Below, in pieces: positions 1 to 12,039 of a stretch of 64,000 nucleotides of DNA. Numbering within the stretch: the first letter of the stretch is position 1; each line of letters starts with the position of its first letter. The notes under the pieces are model-generated. The model did not search any database, had not been told where the DNA came from, and saw nothing but the letters and a program-made list of their open reading frames with translations. Position numbers and translations under genes: made by a program. The stretch lies in the NCBI GenBank assembly GCA_947652605.1, contig OX393578.1, positions 38,383,470-38,447,469 of the forward strand. Direction: 5' to 3'. Origin of the DNA: Elmis aenea. Its lineage: Eukaryota > Arthropoda > Insecta > Coleoptera > Elmidae.

Positions 1-1185
1 TCGAGTTTTGTGCTGTACTTTTTCTACGACCACATAATACATTCGATTTTACCGTCCTTTTGGCTAATAGTAAACACGCTTGTACGTACGCTGTTTTACC
101 AATTTTGATTTGAGTCTACTTTGACAATTTGAAAACTGCACTATTTACCGTACATGTAGGTTGTACAGTAGTAATCATTTAACGAAGTTATAGAAAAATG
201 AAAAATAAAACAACACCAAACAGTTTTCAAAGGCATCAAGGTTCATCACCTAACTTTAATTGAAATGAATATGATTTTAGAAATGTTTGAAGGATTTTTC
301 TTTCATTCAAAATATGTAAAGTCGGAAATGTATTTGGTTGAAACTTTAACAGACGTAATTTATTTCAGTAATGACACCAAGTTCAAATATGCAAACTCAT
401 GCTGACAAGTTAAAATTTTCTGGCAAGTAAATAGTGAAGATGAAATGTTGCGGCAGATATTCTTGACGTGCGCGGTTCAGCATCGTTTGCAAAGTGTACA
501 GCAGTTTAATTTTCAAGGACAATGAGATTTTGAAGCTTAGTTTCTTAACACGACAACAAAAGTTTAATGTTCAATTAGTTTTACACTTTGTTCAAGTTTA
601 TGTTTGTTCTAAGAATAGTGAGCGATCTCTTGTGAGAGTACAAATATCTAATCCTAATATTAAATGATTTTAAGATATACGTAAAGTGATATTTGCGTTT
701 ACTATAATCTAAACGTTAAAAAGTATTCAAAACTAGTGATGGTAAGCGACTCGAAAGTGTTCTTTGCTTGTGTATTAAAATTAAAAAATTAAACCCAATA
801 CGTTTTATATTTCTACCTGCAGAATTACTTAATCAGCGTTAATCAAAGTTCGACGTAGCCTGATTTTACATATCGTTTTTTAGTGATACCAAAAACAATA
901 TTTTAGAAAACTTCAATGTTAAAACGTCATTATGTAAGACTTTTAATGGAGGGATCACTTTCCACAGGTCATGACGTCACCAAATATACTCGTACTGTAT
1001 AGAGCTTAATTGAATGAAAATGTACACAAAGTTAAACAAATATGAACTATGCCAAATTAAGAAATAGATAAAAGCAATTATATAAAAAAAAAACTCCGAC
1101 TGATTGTGAGCAATGAAAATAAAAATGAAAGAACAACAAATAAGACGCCCAAGGAACAGGGTAATTTTAAAACGAAACCAATTTT
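1..1185. other. no gene seen
   Basis: AT-rich sequence without a convincing exon, RNA gene or recognisable element. The only motif of note is a single perfect TGACGTCA octamer at 972-979, which is too little to call a regulatory site. Confidence 0.5.
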
Positions 1186-2537
1186 GTTAAACCTATCTGG
1201 AAAAAGTCATTTAAATTAATGTTTACGTAAAAATATATTTACCTAAAAATACTAAAAAAAAATCACATCAAAATTTATGAACCAGAAATTACGACCATGA
1301 AGTAGTTCGTAGAAAGTAACGGGAAGGTGGTCGTTGGGTTTATAAAGAAAACTCTTTACATCGCTAAATATTTCGAGTATATTTGACCCTTCATCGGTAG
1401 CTAAAATTACACATGTTACATAGTGTCCTTAGAATCCTAAATACCGGCTTTATAGTGATACTCACCGATGAGCGAGGATAATTGAAAGCAGTATTATAAT
1501 AAACATTAAAGTTTTCGAAGATTGCCACGCCATTGAATCAAATTTTAATGTGTTATAAATATGTAATTGTGCTGTAAAAATTTGAACATGTTCATCAATC
1601 ATCCTGTGCATTTGTTTATCTATTGCATGTTGATTGTTCTGTATTGTATGGTGACAAATCCTTTTATCTAACCACATGGCGATTTTTCTATCATTTCAAT
1701 TTTCAATTTTTCATTTCCTACTTTCAAAATTTCAATTTTAAGAAAAATTCCATGTGCTCGACGAAATAAAAATGTAAACGAATTTTAATCAAGTATCGAC
1801 GAACTTCAATGTAAATTTATCTTCGAAAACTTTAATGTTTATTATAATACTGCTTTCAATTATCCTCGCTCATCGGTGAGTATCACTATAAAGCCTGTAT
1901 TTAGGATTCTAAGGACACTATGTAACTTTTGTGTAATTTTAGCTACCGATGAAGGGTCAAATATAGACTCGAAATATTTAGCGGATGTAAAGAGTTTTCT
2001 TCATAAACCCAATGACCACCTTCCCGTTACTTTCTACGGATCAAAATTTATGTTTAAGGTTTTAGTATTATTTTGTCATCAATGCTTGAATTATTTGAGT
2101 GGCTCATCTAATCAAATACGTAAGATTTTTTATAAACCACCTATAATTTTCATGAAAGATTCCTTGAATGAATAATAGACCTGCGTTATTTCATCTGTAG
2201 CTATCTTACTTTATAATATTTACTCATATGCAGTATTGAAGCAACGATCATCTCTGGCAAGAAAGTTAATCAAAAACGGTGTGTTCCTTTACCTAAATTA
2301 ATGAATTTTGATCATTATTATAGTGTTCCAATTTTTGTGTAAAAAAAATATTATTTTTATTATTACAAAAACAAATTTGTTTGTTTTTATAACTAATATA
2401 GCTACTAACATGTCAAGTGTCCCGAAACTGATCCAACATTTCTTTAAGAGATTTTATCATAAAAAATTACATTTTTTATTAAACTTTTTTGTGCCCTTAC
2501 ATAAAACTCAATCAAAAATAAAGTAGTGGTTTACATA
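1186..2537 (+). repeat. unclassified interspersed repeat, copy 1
   Basis: Flanks of this segment (1186-1279 and 2053-2537) match 5231-5486 and 6037-6360 closely over their length. Both copies start near GTTAAACCTATCTGG and end near GTGGTTTACATA. Copy 1 is interrupted by the inverted-repeat insertion at 1280-2039; copy 2 is interrupted elsewhere. Short open frames in both copies translate to a shared stretch containing the words HQCLNYLSGSSNQIRK and MKD, so the repeat may descend from a coding transposon or pseudogene, but I do not recognise the protein. Confidence 0.6.
1280..2039. mobile_element. inverted-repeat insertion with 13-bp target duplication
   Basis: The insertion is bounded on both sides by the same 13 bases, ATCAAAATTTATG (1267-1279 and 2040-2052). 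The paralogous repeat at about 5308-5322 carries that site once and uninterrupted. Inside, two arms of roughly 230 bp (about 1309-1540 and 1808-2039) are reverse complements around a loop of some 270 bp. The left end carries about 29 bp missing from the right. A long, non-TA duplication with unequal ends fits target-primed reverse transcription with 5' inversion better than a cut-and-paste DNA transposon. The family is not recognised. Confidence 0.55.
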
Positions 2538-2539
2538 TA

Positions 2540-4038
2540 CAGGGTGTCCCAAATAACATTTCCAGTATGGGGATCTCGCTTATTATAAGAGATACAGGTT
2601 TGTTTAAATTAGATGAATTATTCCTTAGTATGAGAGGAGCCACAATCAATTTTTAAAAGTACAAAATTCCTCGTACTTCAGATGTTATAGCAAAAAATAT
2701 GAAAATGTCGAATTTCTTTTTTCGCTCATAATTTTTTTGTCTTAATCATTAGAACAATTTTATTTGTACTTTCTTAAGGTACTTTTTAAAGGAGAATGTA
2801 ACTGTTATTTTAGATTATTTTTAACACTTACCATTTTCGAGATATTACCCCTAACTTCATTTTTTCTTATGGGCCACGAAGTTGGCTATGGAATAGTTAA
2901 ATGTGCTTTTTTCCTCTTTAAAATGAGATATTACTTGCTACATTTATTTTTATAAATAAGTCACAAAATCAAAAAAATCGTATTTTACCCATCACTTATC
3001 AAGCTATCTATGAAAATAAAAACAAAAAACAACTAATTAAATGTCAAATGACAGTTACCATTTGTCTGCGGTATCATTTATTAGAATTGTTTAGTATTGT
3101 TGTGTAATTCGATGGTCTTTGTAGCAAATTTGTTATAATATAATTATGAGCACATTTACAACTAATTAAAAATTTTATATGTTGAAATGCTACATTATTT
3201 GCAATAGAAACTGTGTAAAATAAATAATTCTAATTAATCATTGATTTGTTTTGGATTTTTGGTTGGTTTGTCGAAAAAAACATATACTTTTAAATTTATT
3301 TCCAAATTTTTGTAATTACACATCCTTCGTTGCCTTTTCTCGGGATATAGCTCTAAGTATATTCGCTTAGCTTCTACGCAGTTTTTATAGCGAAGAATGT
3401 AGCATCTCAACATGGCAAATTTTTCGCTATTTTTAAATGTAGCCATCATTATAACAATTACTACAAAGACTATCGAATTACACAACAATAATGTGAATTT
3501 CTAATAAATGATACCGCAGACAAACAGTAACTGTCATTTGACATTTAATTAGTTGTTTTTTGTTTTTATTTTCATAGATAGCTTGATAAGTGATGGGTAA
3601 AATACGATTTTTCTTGATTTTGTGACTTATTTATAAAAATAAATGTAACAAGTAATATCTCATTTTAAAGAGGAAAAAAAAGCACATTCAACTATTCCAT
3701 AGCCAATTTCGTGGCCCATAAGAAAAAATGAAGTTAGGGGTAATATCTCAAAAATGGTAAGTGTTAAAAATAATCTAAAATAACAGTTACATTGTTCATT
3801 ACAAAGTACCTTAAGATGGTACAAATAAAATTGTTGTAATGTTTAAGACAAAAAAAGTTATGAGAGAAAAAAGAATTTGGACATTTTGCTATAACATCCG
3901 AAGCACGAGAAATTTTGTACTTTTAAAAATTGATTCTGGCTCTCTCATACTAAGGAATAATTCATCTAATTTAAACAAACCTGTATCTCTTATAATAAGC
4001 GAGATCCCCATGCTGAAAATGTAATCTGGGACACCCTG
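2540..4038. mobile_element. palindromic TA element, family A copy 1 (1.5 kb)
   Basis: It starts CAGGGTGTCCC at 2540 after TA (2538-2539) and ends GGGACACCCTG at 4038. The two arms, about 600-650 bp each, are near-perfect reverse complements. Both include the block GGGGATCTCGCTTATTATAA and the outer words GTTTGTTTAAATTAGA. The right flank reads CATA, so its TA is probably mutated. The loop carries a DUF4817-like mini-ORF on the minus strand. No catalytic transposase domain is present. The insertion lies exactly at the end of the upstream repeat. Confidence 0.8.
3234..3449 (-). CDS. DUF4817-like helix-turn-helix mini-protein (family A)
   Basis: This 71-residue frame lies in the loop of the palindromic element. 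I start it at the MMATFKNSEKF methionine rather than the upstream methionine, because homology to the other families begins there. Visible pattern: NSEKFAMLRCYILRYKNC, then A..IYLELYPEKRQ. This matches the DUF4817 pattern (EK..ML..Y....N...A...Y..R/E.P.R), which in insects normally sits at the N-terminus of mariner-like transposases and should bind terminal repeats. The frame ends after a lysine-rich tail; no DDE/D domain follows. The left arm (from the ATG at 3146) carries a degenerate mirror copy of the first half of the frame. It could be a functional small DNA-binding protein or simply the truncated 5' end of a transposase gene. The family call is by eye. Confidence 0.55.
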   Translation of the reverse strand: MMATFKNSEKFAMLRCYILRYKNCVEAKRIYLELYPEKRQRRMCNYKNLEINLKVYVFFDKPTKNPKQIND

Positions 4039-5230
4039 CATACAGTCGAGTTTCGCTTGCCGCTAGGCTGAGACCTCCAGATTTCAAATAATTAGTATGG
4101 AGCGCATAGAGAAATATTCATATTTTATTTTTTTCTTGCGTGTTCAGAGTGTTTAAATGTGTTCTAAGACTTTAAAAGACATTAGTGATAGTTGTGTAAG
4201 TTATTACCATACGTAAATTTCATAAGTTAAGTTAAATACAATTATTTTTTTAATTTTTAAGAAAATGTGCGATGTATTGTTGGTCTACATCGAACTTAAT
4301 AGCAATGATTGGGATTAATAACATAATTTTTTGATAAAATATGAAATTAAATTGATGAACCTATACTTTTCAGTTGCTCATTGGACATTAAAACAGGAAT
4401 TAAGTTAGTAACTGATTGCAATTTAATTATCATAATTAAAGATGCTTAATATTCTTATCAACACATTGAAAACAAAAGTTTGTGTGGCATAGAATTAGCT
4501 AAATTTTGGTATTTCAATATAAATTTAAAGACCAATGCCGTTATAAAATAATTTGTTTAGTTAGGTATTAGGTATTTGATTGTCGGTATAGTCACAAAAA
4601 ATAAATGTTTATTTTATTGTTCGTTACCGATATTCAATGTTTTTTTTAAATGGCAGAAATTTTCTTGAACAATTAGAATTAATTTTACTTATTTTAGTTT
4701 GGTATACAAGTGCAATTGTACTTAATGGCATATTTTTTTAACATTGAGATTAAAAATAGCCAGTAAAAAATAAATAAAATGTAGTAGTAGTGTTTATAGA
4801 AGTAAGTCTATGTATAAATAAATACAGGTTACTAATAATAGTGTAATTTCGTTAGCGATTTACTACTTTTGTTTACATTTTATAATAAAAAATACGTTTA
4901 TTATAACGTCTTGTGTTTTATTCCTTACATGCCTACACGCCATGATACGTGGCGTGTGTCATGGGTTGCATGCCTACCATGGAAATACGCGCTTCGTGAT
5001 GTTTTTTAAACATTAATAGCTAATAACAATTGTTAATCCTTCATTTTACTCATTTTTTAATTGCTATACTTATTATTGCATCTATTTCTGCACGCCAATT
5101 GAGTTTTTACCTACAAATTTCGTTTAGAAATTGAGTTATTAAAAGAAATCCTATATAATCCCATAGCGGCTATTAGAAATTTGGAAGGTTTGTGAAGCGT
5201 GGCCATACCCTGTTATATAGAGGTACCCTA
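4039..5230. other. no gene seen
   Basis: AT-rich spacer without a recognisable exon or element. A short moderately GC-rich patch near 4930-5000 repeats CATGCCTAC twice, but I can attach no function to it. Confidence 0.45.
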
Positions 5231-6360
5231 GTTAAACCTATCTGGAAAAAGTCATTTAAATTAATGTTTACGCAAAAATATATCTACCTAAAAATACTAA
5301 AAAAAATCGCATCAAAATTTATGTTTAAGGTTTTAGTATTATTTTGTCATCAATGCTTGAATTATTTGAGTGGCTCATCTAATCAAATACGTAAGATTTT
5401 TTATAAACCACCTATATTTTTCATGAAAGATTTCTTGAACGAAAAATGGACCTGCGTTATTTCATCTGTAGCTATCTTACTTTATACTCCTCTGTCCCAA
5501 AATAAGTGTCCGATTTGGTAAAAATTTTTGTCTGCACAAATGGAACAAAAAATTTATTATCGATTTCTCAGAAAATTTTATTCTTGATAAAAGTTGGTGC
5601 ATGGTCTAAAACAAATTTTAAAATTAAAAAAACTTTAATAAACAGTCATAGGACACTAGATTTTAAGCGATTTTTGAAATATTCATGAGTGATGCTTAAA
5701 ATTTCTCATGCACCAACTTTCTTATAGCAGGTAATGGTACACACTTTGACGCTTTTCTTTGACAGATTAGGCTTTTTTCTTTGTGGTGCAACTACAGGAA
5801 CTTCTTTACTGTTCATGATGTGTCTACACCGGTATTGTTTAAAATGGCAAGATAAAGTATGTTTTTAAAATAACGATCCAAAAGCCGAGCTAACGTGTTT
5901 AAACTTTCTGACTATGCACAAATGTCACTTTTGACATATTTTACTTGACGTTATAAACAATTACAATTTACGTTTTAAAATACAATTAAGATCCAGCAAA
6001 TATAGTAATCGGACATTTATTTCGGGACAGAGGAAGTAATAATTACTCATATGCAATATTGAAGCAACGATCATCACTGGCAAGAAAGTTAATCAGAAAC
6101 TGTGTGTTCCTTTACCTAAATTAATGAATTTTGATCATTATTATAAAGTGTTCCATTTTTTGTGTAAAAAAAATATGGTTTTTATTATTAGAAAAACAAA
6201 TTTGTTTGTTTTTATAACTAATATAGCTACTGACATGTCAAGTGTCCCGAAACTGATCCAACATTTCTTTAAGAGATTTTATAATAAAAAAATTACATTT
6301 TAATTAAACTTATTTATGCACTAACATAAAACTCAATCAAGAATAAAGTAGTGGTTTACA
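5231..6360 (+). repeat. unclassified interspersed repeat, copy 2
   Basis: Second copy of the repeat at 1186-2537. It is continuous across the position where copy 1 has the 13-bp-duplication insertion, and is itself interrupted by the Stowaway-like MITE at 5487-6036. The two copies thus serve as each other's empty-site controls. The short open frame at 5192-5521 runs through repeat and MITE sequence and is not a gene. Confidence 0.6.
5487..6036. mobile_element. Stowaway-like mariner MITE (550 bp)
   Basis: The left end reads CTCCTCTGTCCCAAAATAAG and the right end is its near reverse complement, finishing GGGACAGAGGAAG, with TA on both sides (5485-5486, 6037-6038). The interior is also partly self-complementary around TGCACCAACTTT. 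The related repeat at 2205-2225 reads CTTTATAATATTTACTCAT without the insert, confirming the boundaries. The termini closely resemble the plant Stowaway signature CTCCCTCCGTCCCA. No coding capacity is seen. Confidence 0.75.
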
Positions 6361-6476
6361 TAATATATAAATAGAAAACAAGCATGAAGTTACTATTTCT
6401 TTGTTCAAGAAGCACCATGTGTTTATGATTTGTTTGTTTTTAAACAATGCAAATATTCATCAGTGAAACAGTATAA

Positions 6477-6896
6477 AGGCTCCACCAGACAGACGCAATA
6501 TGCCGCTCGGTACGATTTCTAATAACATTGCGGTATATGGAAGCGCCCACACCAAGCTCGGTATACCGATGAGCGCGATATATCGCACTCGGTATATCGC
6601 TTTGGTATTTCGGGATACAACTGTCAACTGTCAAAGTAAAAATGTTCTATGTTTAAAAATAATTTAGGACTATTTTCATATTGTTTACATGTAGATAATA
6701 TAATTAATTATACCTTTTCTTAACATAGAATAGTCGTGTGTAAGAATATTTTTATTTATGTTTGATTGTTAGGTTAGAATACATGAAATACTGTGTCGCA
6801 CTAGTGTGGGCACTCATTGCGGTAAGCAGCGATAATCATACCGAGTCATGTACCGACTGTATCGTACCAAGCGGCATATCGCGTCTGGTGGAGCCT
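6477..6896. mobile_element. PIF/Harbinger-like MITE (420 bp)
   Basis: The termini AGGCTCCACCAGAC and GTCTGGTGGAGCCT are perfect inverted repeats flanked by the trinucleotide TAA on each side (6474-6476, 6897-6899). A 3-bp TWA duplication is the usual PIF/Harbinger target. Subterminal blocks (AATATGCCGCTCGGTACGAT and its complement near 6860-6885) extend the inverted repeats. The middle is AT-rich with no coding potential. Confidence 0.7.
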
Positions 6897-7013
6897 TAAT
6901 GCTTAAAAGCCAATGATAAAATAATGCACGATTATAAAACCATTTATTGTATTACAGTTATAGCTTAAATTATGAAATATGTTTTGAATGAAACAATATT
7001 GGTATATAAGTAA

Positions 7014-7274
7014 GTAGGCGCTGGTAAATATTTTATAGATGGTAGTACGCGAAGCTACGGTGTTCTAGTTTCTAGTTGCCACAACAAAGGCAAAGCAAGT
7101 AGTGGATCGGCCAGACGGACAAGCTGGTGTCGCTTTGAAGTGGTTTCTCTTAACCTCAGCATAATATTGGATGGACACTTGCGTTTATTTCTAAGGCCCA
7201 AAGAACTTAACCTTCAAATAAAGACGACGTACATACTTCGCCAGAAATTAAATGAAGTGATGAAATACATATTT
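7014..7274 (+). other. stop-free, relatively GC-rich island (87 codons)
   Basis: One frame stays open from just after the TAA at 7011 to the TGA at 7275, in a segment with more G and C than its surroundings. It has no upstream in-frame ATG. A TATATAAG lies at 7003-7010, and an acceptor-like TTTTATAG ends at 7037. The translation includes SSGSARRTSWCRFEVVSL and is not recognised. It may be part of an unrecognised exon or a decayed element; chance is possible. Confidence 0.2.
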
Positions 7275-7457
7275 TGATACAGTTTTTCAATCCACTAGAT
7301 GATTTTTCAAATATACTGCCGAAGGTTATAAATATAGCTCCATTAGGAATAATTTGTGTTAAATATGCATGTGCAACTTATTATTATATATTATTAACTG
7401 TCCTACAGAAAACATCTGAAATAATTATAGTTAAAAAAAAGATTTTGGTGAGCTATA

Positions 7458-7675
7458 CAGGGTGTTTCTTAAATATTGCGAAAAACTTCGGAAAGTGATT
7501 CCTTATCGAAAATTAAGAGGGGCTTTTATATATATTTTTTTTCTTAAACGTCTCCTCTTGGAGTTACACTCCCCTAAAGTACGACCCCTGTTGGTTTTTT
7601 AATTATAATTTTTTGGAGGGTTGAAATTATACAATTTAAAAATTTTTCTTAAAAAGCTTAATTTATTTCGGTGTT
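7458..7675. mobile_element. partial palindromic element, family F (one arm)
   Basis: It begins TACAGGGTGTTTCTTAA and follows the left arm of the 23998-25622 element (ATTCCTTATCGAAAATTAA, ACCCCTGTTGGTTTT, AAAAGCTT.ATTTATTT) for about 215 bp, with a short internal deletion. There is no partner arm, so it is a truncated copy. Confidence 0.65.
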
Positions 7676-8494
7676 TACCATGGCTGGTTTAGGTATATAT
7701 TTTTTAATATGGTCTCTTTTTTACAAATGCAACATCATATTTCTTGGTAAAAAAATATTTTCTAATATTATATAAATTACATATCCAAAAATATTTTAAT
7801 ACCAACCCACAACCCTAATTAAAATTATCTCTATTTATTAGAATTGCATTCTTCAGCAATACATGTTTCAAAAATATATGTAATTTTGACATGTTTTTGG
7901 CAAGAACATTAATTTAAAAAATCACATGTTACATGTAACTGTTATGATCACATTTTTTTCCTACAGAATTAGAGTAATGAAGGATTATTACCTTACTACA
8001 GATGTTTGAGTTACGACAACGTACTCGATTGGAAGCCAAAATGGCGCTGAAGGAATACACAAAGTCTATCATAACATTTACGTAAAACAGTGTCCAATAA
8101 GTTTGCGGTTTAAACTTTTAGAAACTATATTCAAGTTGTCCTAAAAGTAATTATCTATGTTGGTAAATTTAAGTGTATTTTAAAAATATTTTATTTTGCT
8201 TGCATGATTGTCCATTATGACACAAATTTATGTATTTATTTAAAAAACTGTTTTTTACACAATTTTTTGTAAATTTTTGCATTTACTTTTCACAAACATG
8301 GAGCATAAAAATTATGGAAAACAACGAAATTAGAGGAAATAACAAAAAATCGTGTAAAACAATTGTACTTTCTTAAATACATACATTTGTGTAATATAAC
8401 CATATCATTGTACCAGAATAGATGATTTCTAAAATAAACTTAAATTTATCATGTCGGCTAAATATGTTTGTATTTCGTATTATTATAGTCAATA

Positions 8495-8993
8495 CAGAGT
8501 GTCCCAGATTACATTTCCAGCATGGGGATCTCGCTTGTTATAAGAGATACAGGTTTGTTTAAATTAGATAAATTATTCCTTAGAATGAAAGGAGCCACAA
8601 AAAAGCACAAAATTCGTCGTGCTTCAGATGTTATAGCAAAAAATATGAAAATGTCGAATTTCTTTTTTCTCTCATAACTTTTTCGTCCTAATCATTAGAT
8701 CAATTTTATTTGAACCTTCTGGAGGTACTTTTTAATAGAGAATGTAACTGTTATTTTACATTTTTTTTTAAAACCTACCATTTTCGAGATATTATCCATA
8801 ATTTCAGTTTTTCTTATGGGCCGCGAAGTTGGCTATAGAATAGTTAGATGAGCTATATTTTCCTCTTTTAAATGAGATATTACTTGTTATATCTATTTTT
8901 ATAAATAAGTCACAAAATGAAGAAAAATCGTGTTTAACCCATCACTTATCAAGCTATCTATGAAAATAAAAACAAAAAACAACGTATTAAATT
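8495..8993. mobile_element. partial palindromic element, family A (one arm)
   Basis: It starts CAGAGTGTCCCAGATTACA after TA and matches the left arm of family A, including the GGGGATCTCGCTTGTTATAA block. The match stops after AACAACGTATTAAAT, just before the mini-ORF region. It has no second arm and no mini-ORF. Confidence 0.7.
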
Positions 8994-9899
8994 TGTATAT
9001 GATAACCATGATTAATGTACATTAGTCAAACTTTAAACATAACCGCTTATTTAACTGTAACACTAACTTAGACGAAAAAATAAAACATCTGACTCTCTGT
9101 TGTTTTGAATAAAAACTGTTCTAAGAACAATTTTTCTAAAGCTGTAAACATTTACTCTACAAATTCATTTTCTGTATTATTTCTCCCTGCTTTCGCATTT
9201 CATTTGTTTTTTTATTCAACGACATTTTTATAAAGGCAAGAATATTTTTTGATTACTTCGGTAATGGAAAAAACAAAACCTAACACCAAATAAAATTTTA
9301 TGACGATTGTGAAGTCACAATATTATGTGGAAAATTGTCTTATCTGTCACAACCAAACTCTTGTAGAATTGCAACTAGAAAGAAACAGTAGCTTATACAA
9401 ATTTATAAGACCCGATATTTTTAAAACGTAGTCTTTGTCGTTTTACTAATTCCAGTATAGCGAATGAATTATCTGCATAAATTCAAATCTATCGCGTAAT
9501 CGTTTTTTGCAAAACATGATCCAAATTCTATTTGCATATTATTTAAATATTAGATTTATTGCACACCAAGCTAAACTACTGCAGTTTTAAATTACAATAT
9601 ATAACCAAACTCACTGCAGCTACGCTTTCATACCCAGATAAAAGTTTTTATTCTTTAGTGCATCTAAAAATACATTTGTCACTATGACGGTAGATTTACT
9701 AGCCGACAAGTGTCAAGCAGCGAGCTTAGAGAGCCTGGAATCGTTTTATCGACAAGAACACTGGGAATATTTTATTAAAAAACTGCACATAATGTGTAAT
9801 TGAAATGTGATTTACTGAAAATGGTGAAAGCAGTCACAAAATTCATGAATACCAAAAGACAAATGCCATCAGAGAAATAAAAGACAAAGTAATCGGTTC

Positions 9900-10087
9900 A
9901 ATAATTGAGAGTTTTTATTTTAAATCCCGTAACACGAACACGGTCAGCTGGGCGAAGGCGACTGGGCGATAGGTAAGTGGGCGCCAAAGATCTGGACGAC
10001 AAAATAATAAACCAAATATGCAGAGCCGGTGAAAAAACAGTGCAGGGTGTGCACCGCACACGGCCCCACGTGTAGTCCGGCCCTGCG
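9900..10087 (-). mobile_element. possible hAT-like terminal fragment
   Basis: A GC-rich island in AT-rich surroundings. Read on the minus strand it begins CAGGGCCGGACTACACG, which resembles the CAGGGCCGG-type ends of some hAT elements. It continues through TGGCGCCC. I find neither the opposite end nor a target duplication. Confidence 0.3.
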
Positions 10088-11222
10088 TTGGCGATGTTCA
10101 TGTGAAATAAATTAAAAATTCATTTTCAAAAAGCATGTAGGTACCTTTAAGCAAATAAAAGTTTAATGTTTTGCCCCAAAGTTATTGTTACACCGTTTCA
10201 CAAACCCTCTAACTAGCTCTGCAAATCAAAACTTTTATCTTTTTCTTTACTAAAATCATCATTTTTTTTATTGATCTACTACCCGGTAAATCTAAATAAT
10301 GTTTGTTTAATTAGATTGGGTTATACAATTTTTGTATGTTCGTATAAAAGGTAATATTTCATAGTGTATTACATAACGTAATATTACATAAGTTAAAAAT
10401 TAAAACATTCTTTTACAATATACCAAAGTGCTATGAACTTATTTATAAAAAATAATAATAATTTACTAGTCAGCTTACGCAATTCTTATCGTTTCAAAAT
10501 TGTCAACCACTTTTAAGTTTTTAAAATCTTAAAAATATTTATTTTTCTCTAGAATTTTAAAGACATGAATATTTAAATCTACGTCTTTTTTAAGCTAACG
10601 CAGCGATTGATTGTTCACATTAATTATGTTTCATGGCAGTCTTATTTTTGATGTATATTGATCTAAAAACCTTGCGAATTTGCGAGACCATTAAGTAAAG
10701 ATATAAATATGGATGAAAATAAAGTCTTAACACAAAACGCTTTTAAAAGCTGTTTTAATTACTTGGTTTTTATGGCATTTGCAAATAAGCTGTTAAAATT
10801 TTCCTTTTCCTTTAACAGTTTTAAGTTAAATTTATCTAACTTAAAATTTAAATGACATCCTGCAGAGTAAATGCACAATAAACCGTTTATTTCATCATAA
10901 AATTCAATGTACACCAGATGCTATTTTCCACAAAATATTTAATTATTCATTTTTAATTTATCTTGGCAATAAAAAAGATCTATAAAAATTTAAGAAATTT
11001 CAAGTTTGTTTTCTACCTAAAAGCCTATAATATATTATTAAACGTAAAATATAGTAAACAGGCAAAAGTCGTACCTATGTATTAACTTTTTTTGCACAAA
11101 ATTTTAACATACATATTAATCTCATTATTATTTTCCATGTCCTATTCGATTGCTTACTAGCTGACAAATTTTAAGCTTCAAACGGACGTCTAACGCCAAT
11201 TTTTTTAAATTGTAAGAAACAA

Positions 11223-11254
11223 TATAAAAGCATGTTGTTTTCACATTTTCAGTC
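11223..11254 (+). promoter_or_regulatory. candidate core promoter (TATA + initiator)
   Basis: TATAAAAG at 11223-11230 is followed by TCAGTC at 11249-11254. This places the initiator A (11251) 28 bases downstream of the first T of the TATA box, the canonical insect arrangement. The first downstream ATG (11298) opens only an 11-codon frame, so any transcript would have a noncoding first exon or be noncoding. Confidence 0.3.
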
Positions 11255-12039
11255 AATTATCCTCCATCACCTTTAAAGCTTTCTTAAGTTGAAAGTTATG
11301 AAGAGACTCCAAGAACATTTTTTGTTGTTATAAAATGATCTGCGGATTCCATTGTAATTAAAGTTTGGCGAACTAGTTTACAAACTTTCCGTTAATAAAT
11401 AAACGGCATTTGCTTACAGTTCTAACTCTGTAAAGCTCACAGCAATTAAAATTTACCCGCAAAAGTACATGCACAAAGGAGATTAGCCCAGTTCGTGAAT
11501 TTTTAACGCGATAAAATTTTGTGGTAGTTATTTAAGTAAGTACATTAGTTACGATTTTATATTCAAAAAAGTAATTCAAAAGAATTGTCAACCAACCTAC
11601 TAATTAACGATTTAAAATTTACACCTTTCTCAGTTATATGCGAGCGAGACGCCACTGATATTTGGGTATAGGCAATACAAAATTGTAAACAACAACCAAT
11701 TTCAATAGCTACTTATTTTTTTCTAATTGTTTGATACTTTTCATAAAGCTACGACTAAAAATAATTAAGATGTAAAACAAGGATAAAACAGTTGAAAACA
11801 GAGTGGTTGTTACATTGGCGAAAACCGGAAGTGATATTTATACAAAACGGGACGCACTTATTAGTCCCCTGATGCTCTTAAAGTTTTATTAGGTACATGT
11901 TGCCTTTAACAAACAAATGATCACTAAGCGATTTTATCCTGCTCCAAGTTAAATGAAATTGAGTTTCCGCAATTACTTTTTAAGTTGCCGCTTAAATGTG
12001 TGTGTATTTTTTTTATTCTTTAAGCTTTCGCGGTCGTTT

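Larger units (their letters stand above)
8994..12039. other. about 3 kb without a gene
   Basis: Long AT-rich stretch with no recognisable exon. It contains a possible hAT-like fragment (9900-10087) and one isolated TATA plus initiator pair (11223-11254), listed separately. Confidence 0.4.

Noticed and set aside
972..979. TGACGTCA (also at 54034) as a CREB/ATF site
   Set aside because: A single 8-base match without promoter or gene context is not evidence for regulation.
2764..4024. Short frames at 2764-2955 and 3839-4024
   Set aside because: Both lie in the inverted arms of family A and have no domain; only the loop frame fits a known pattern.
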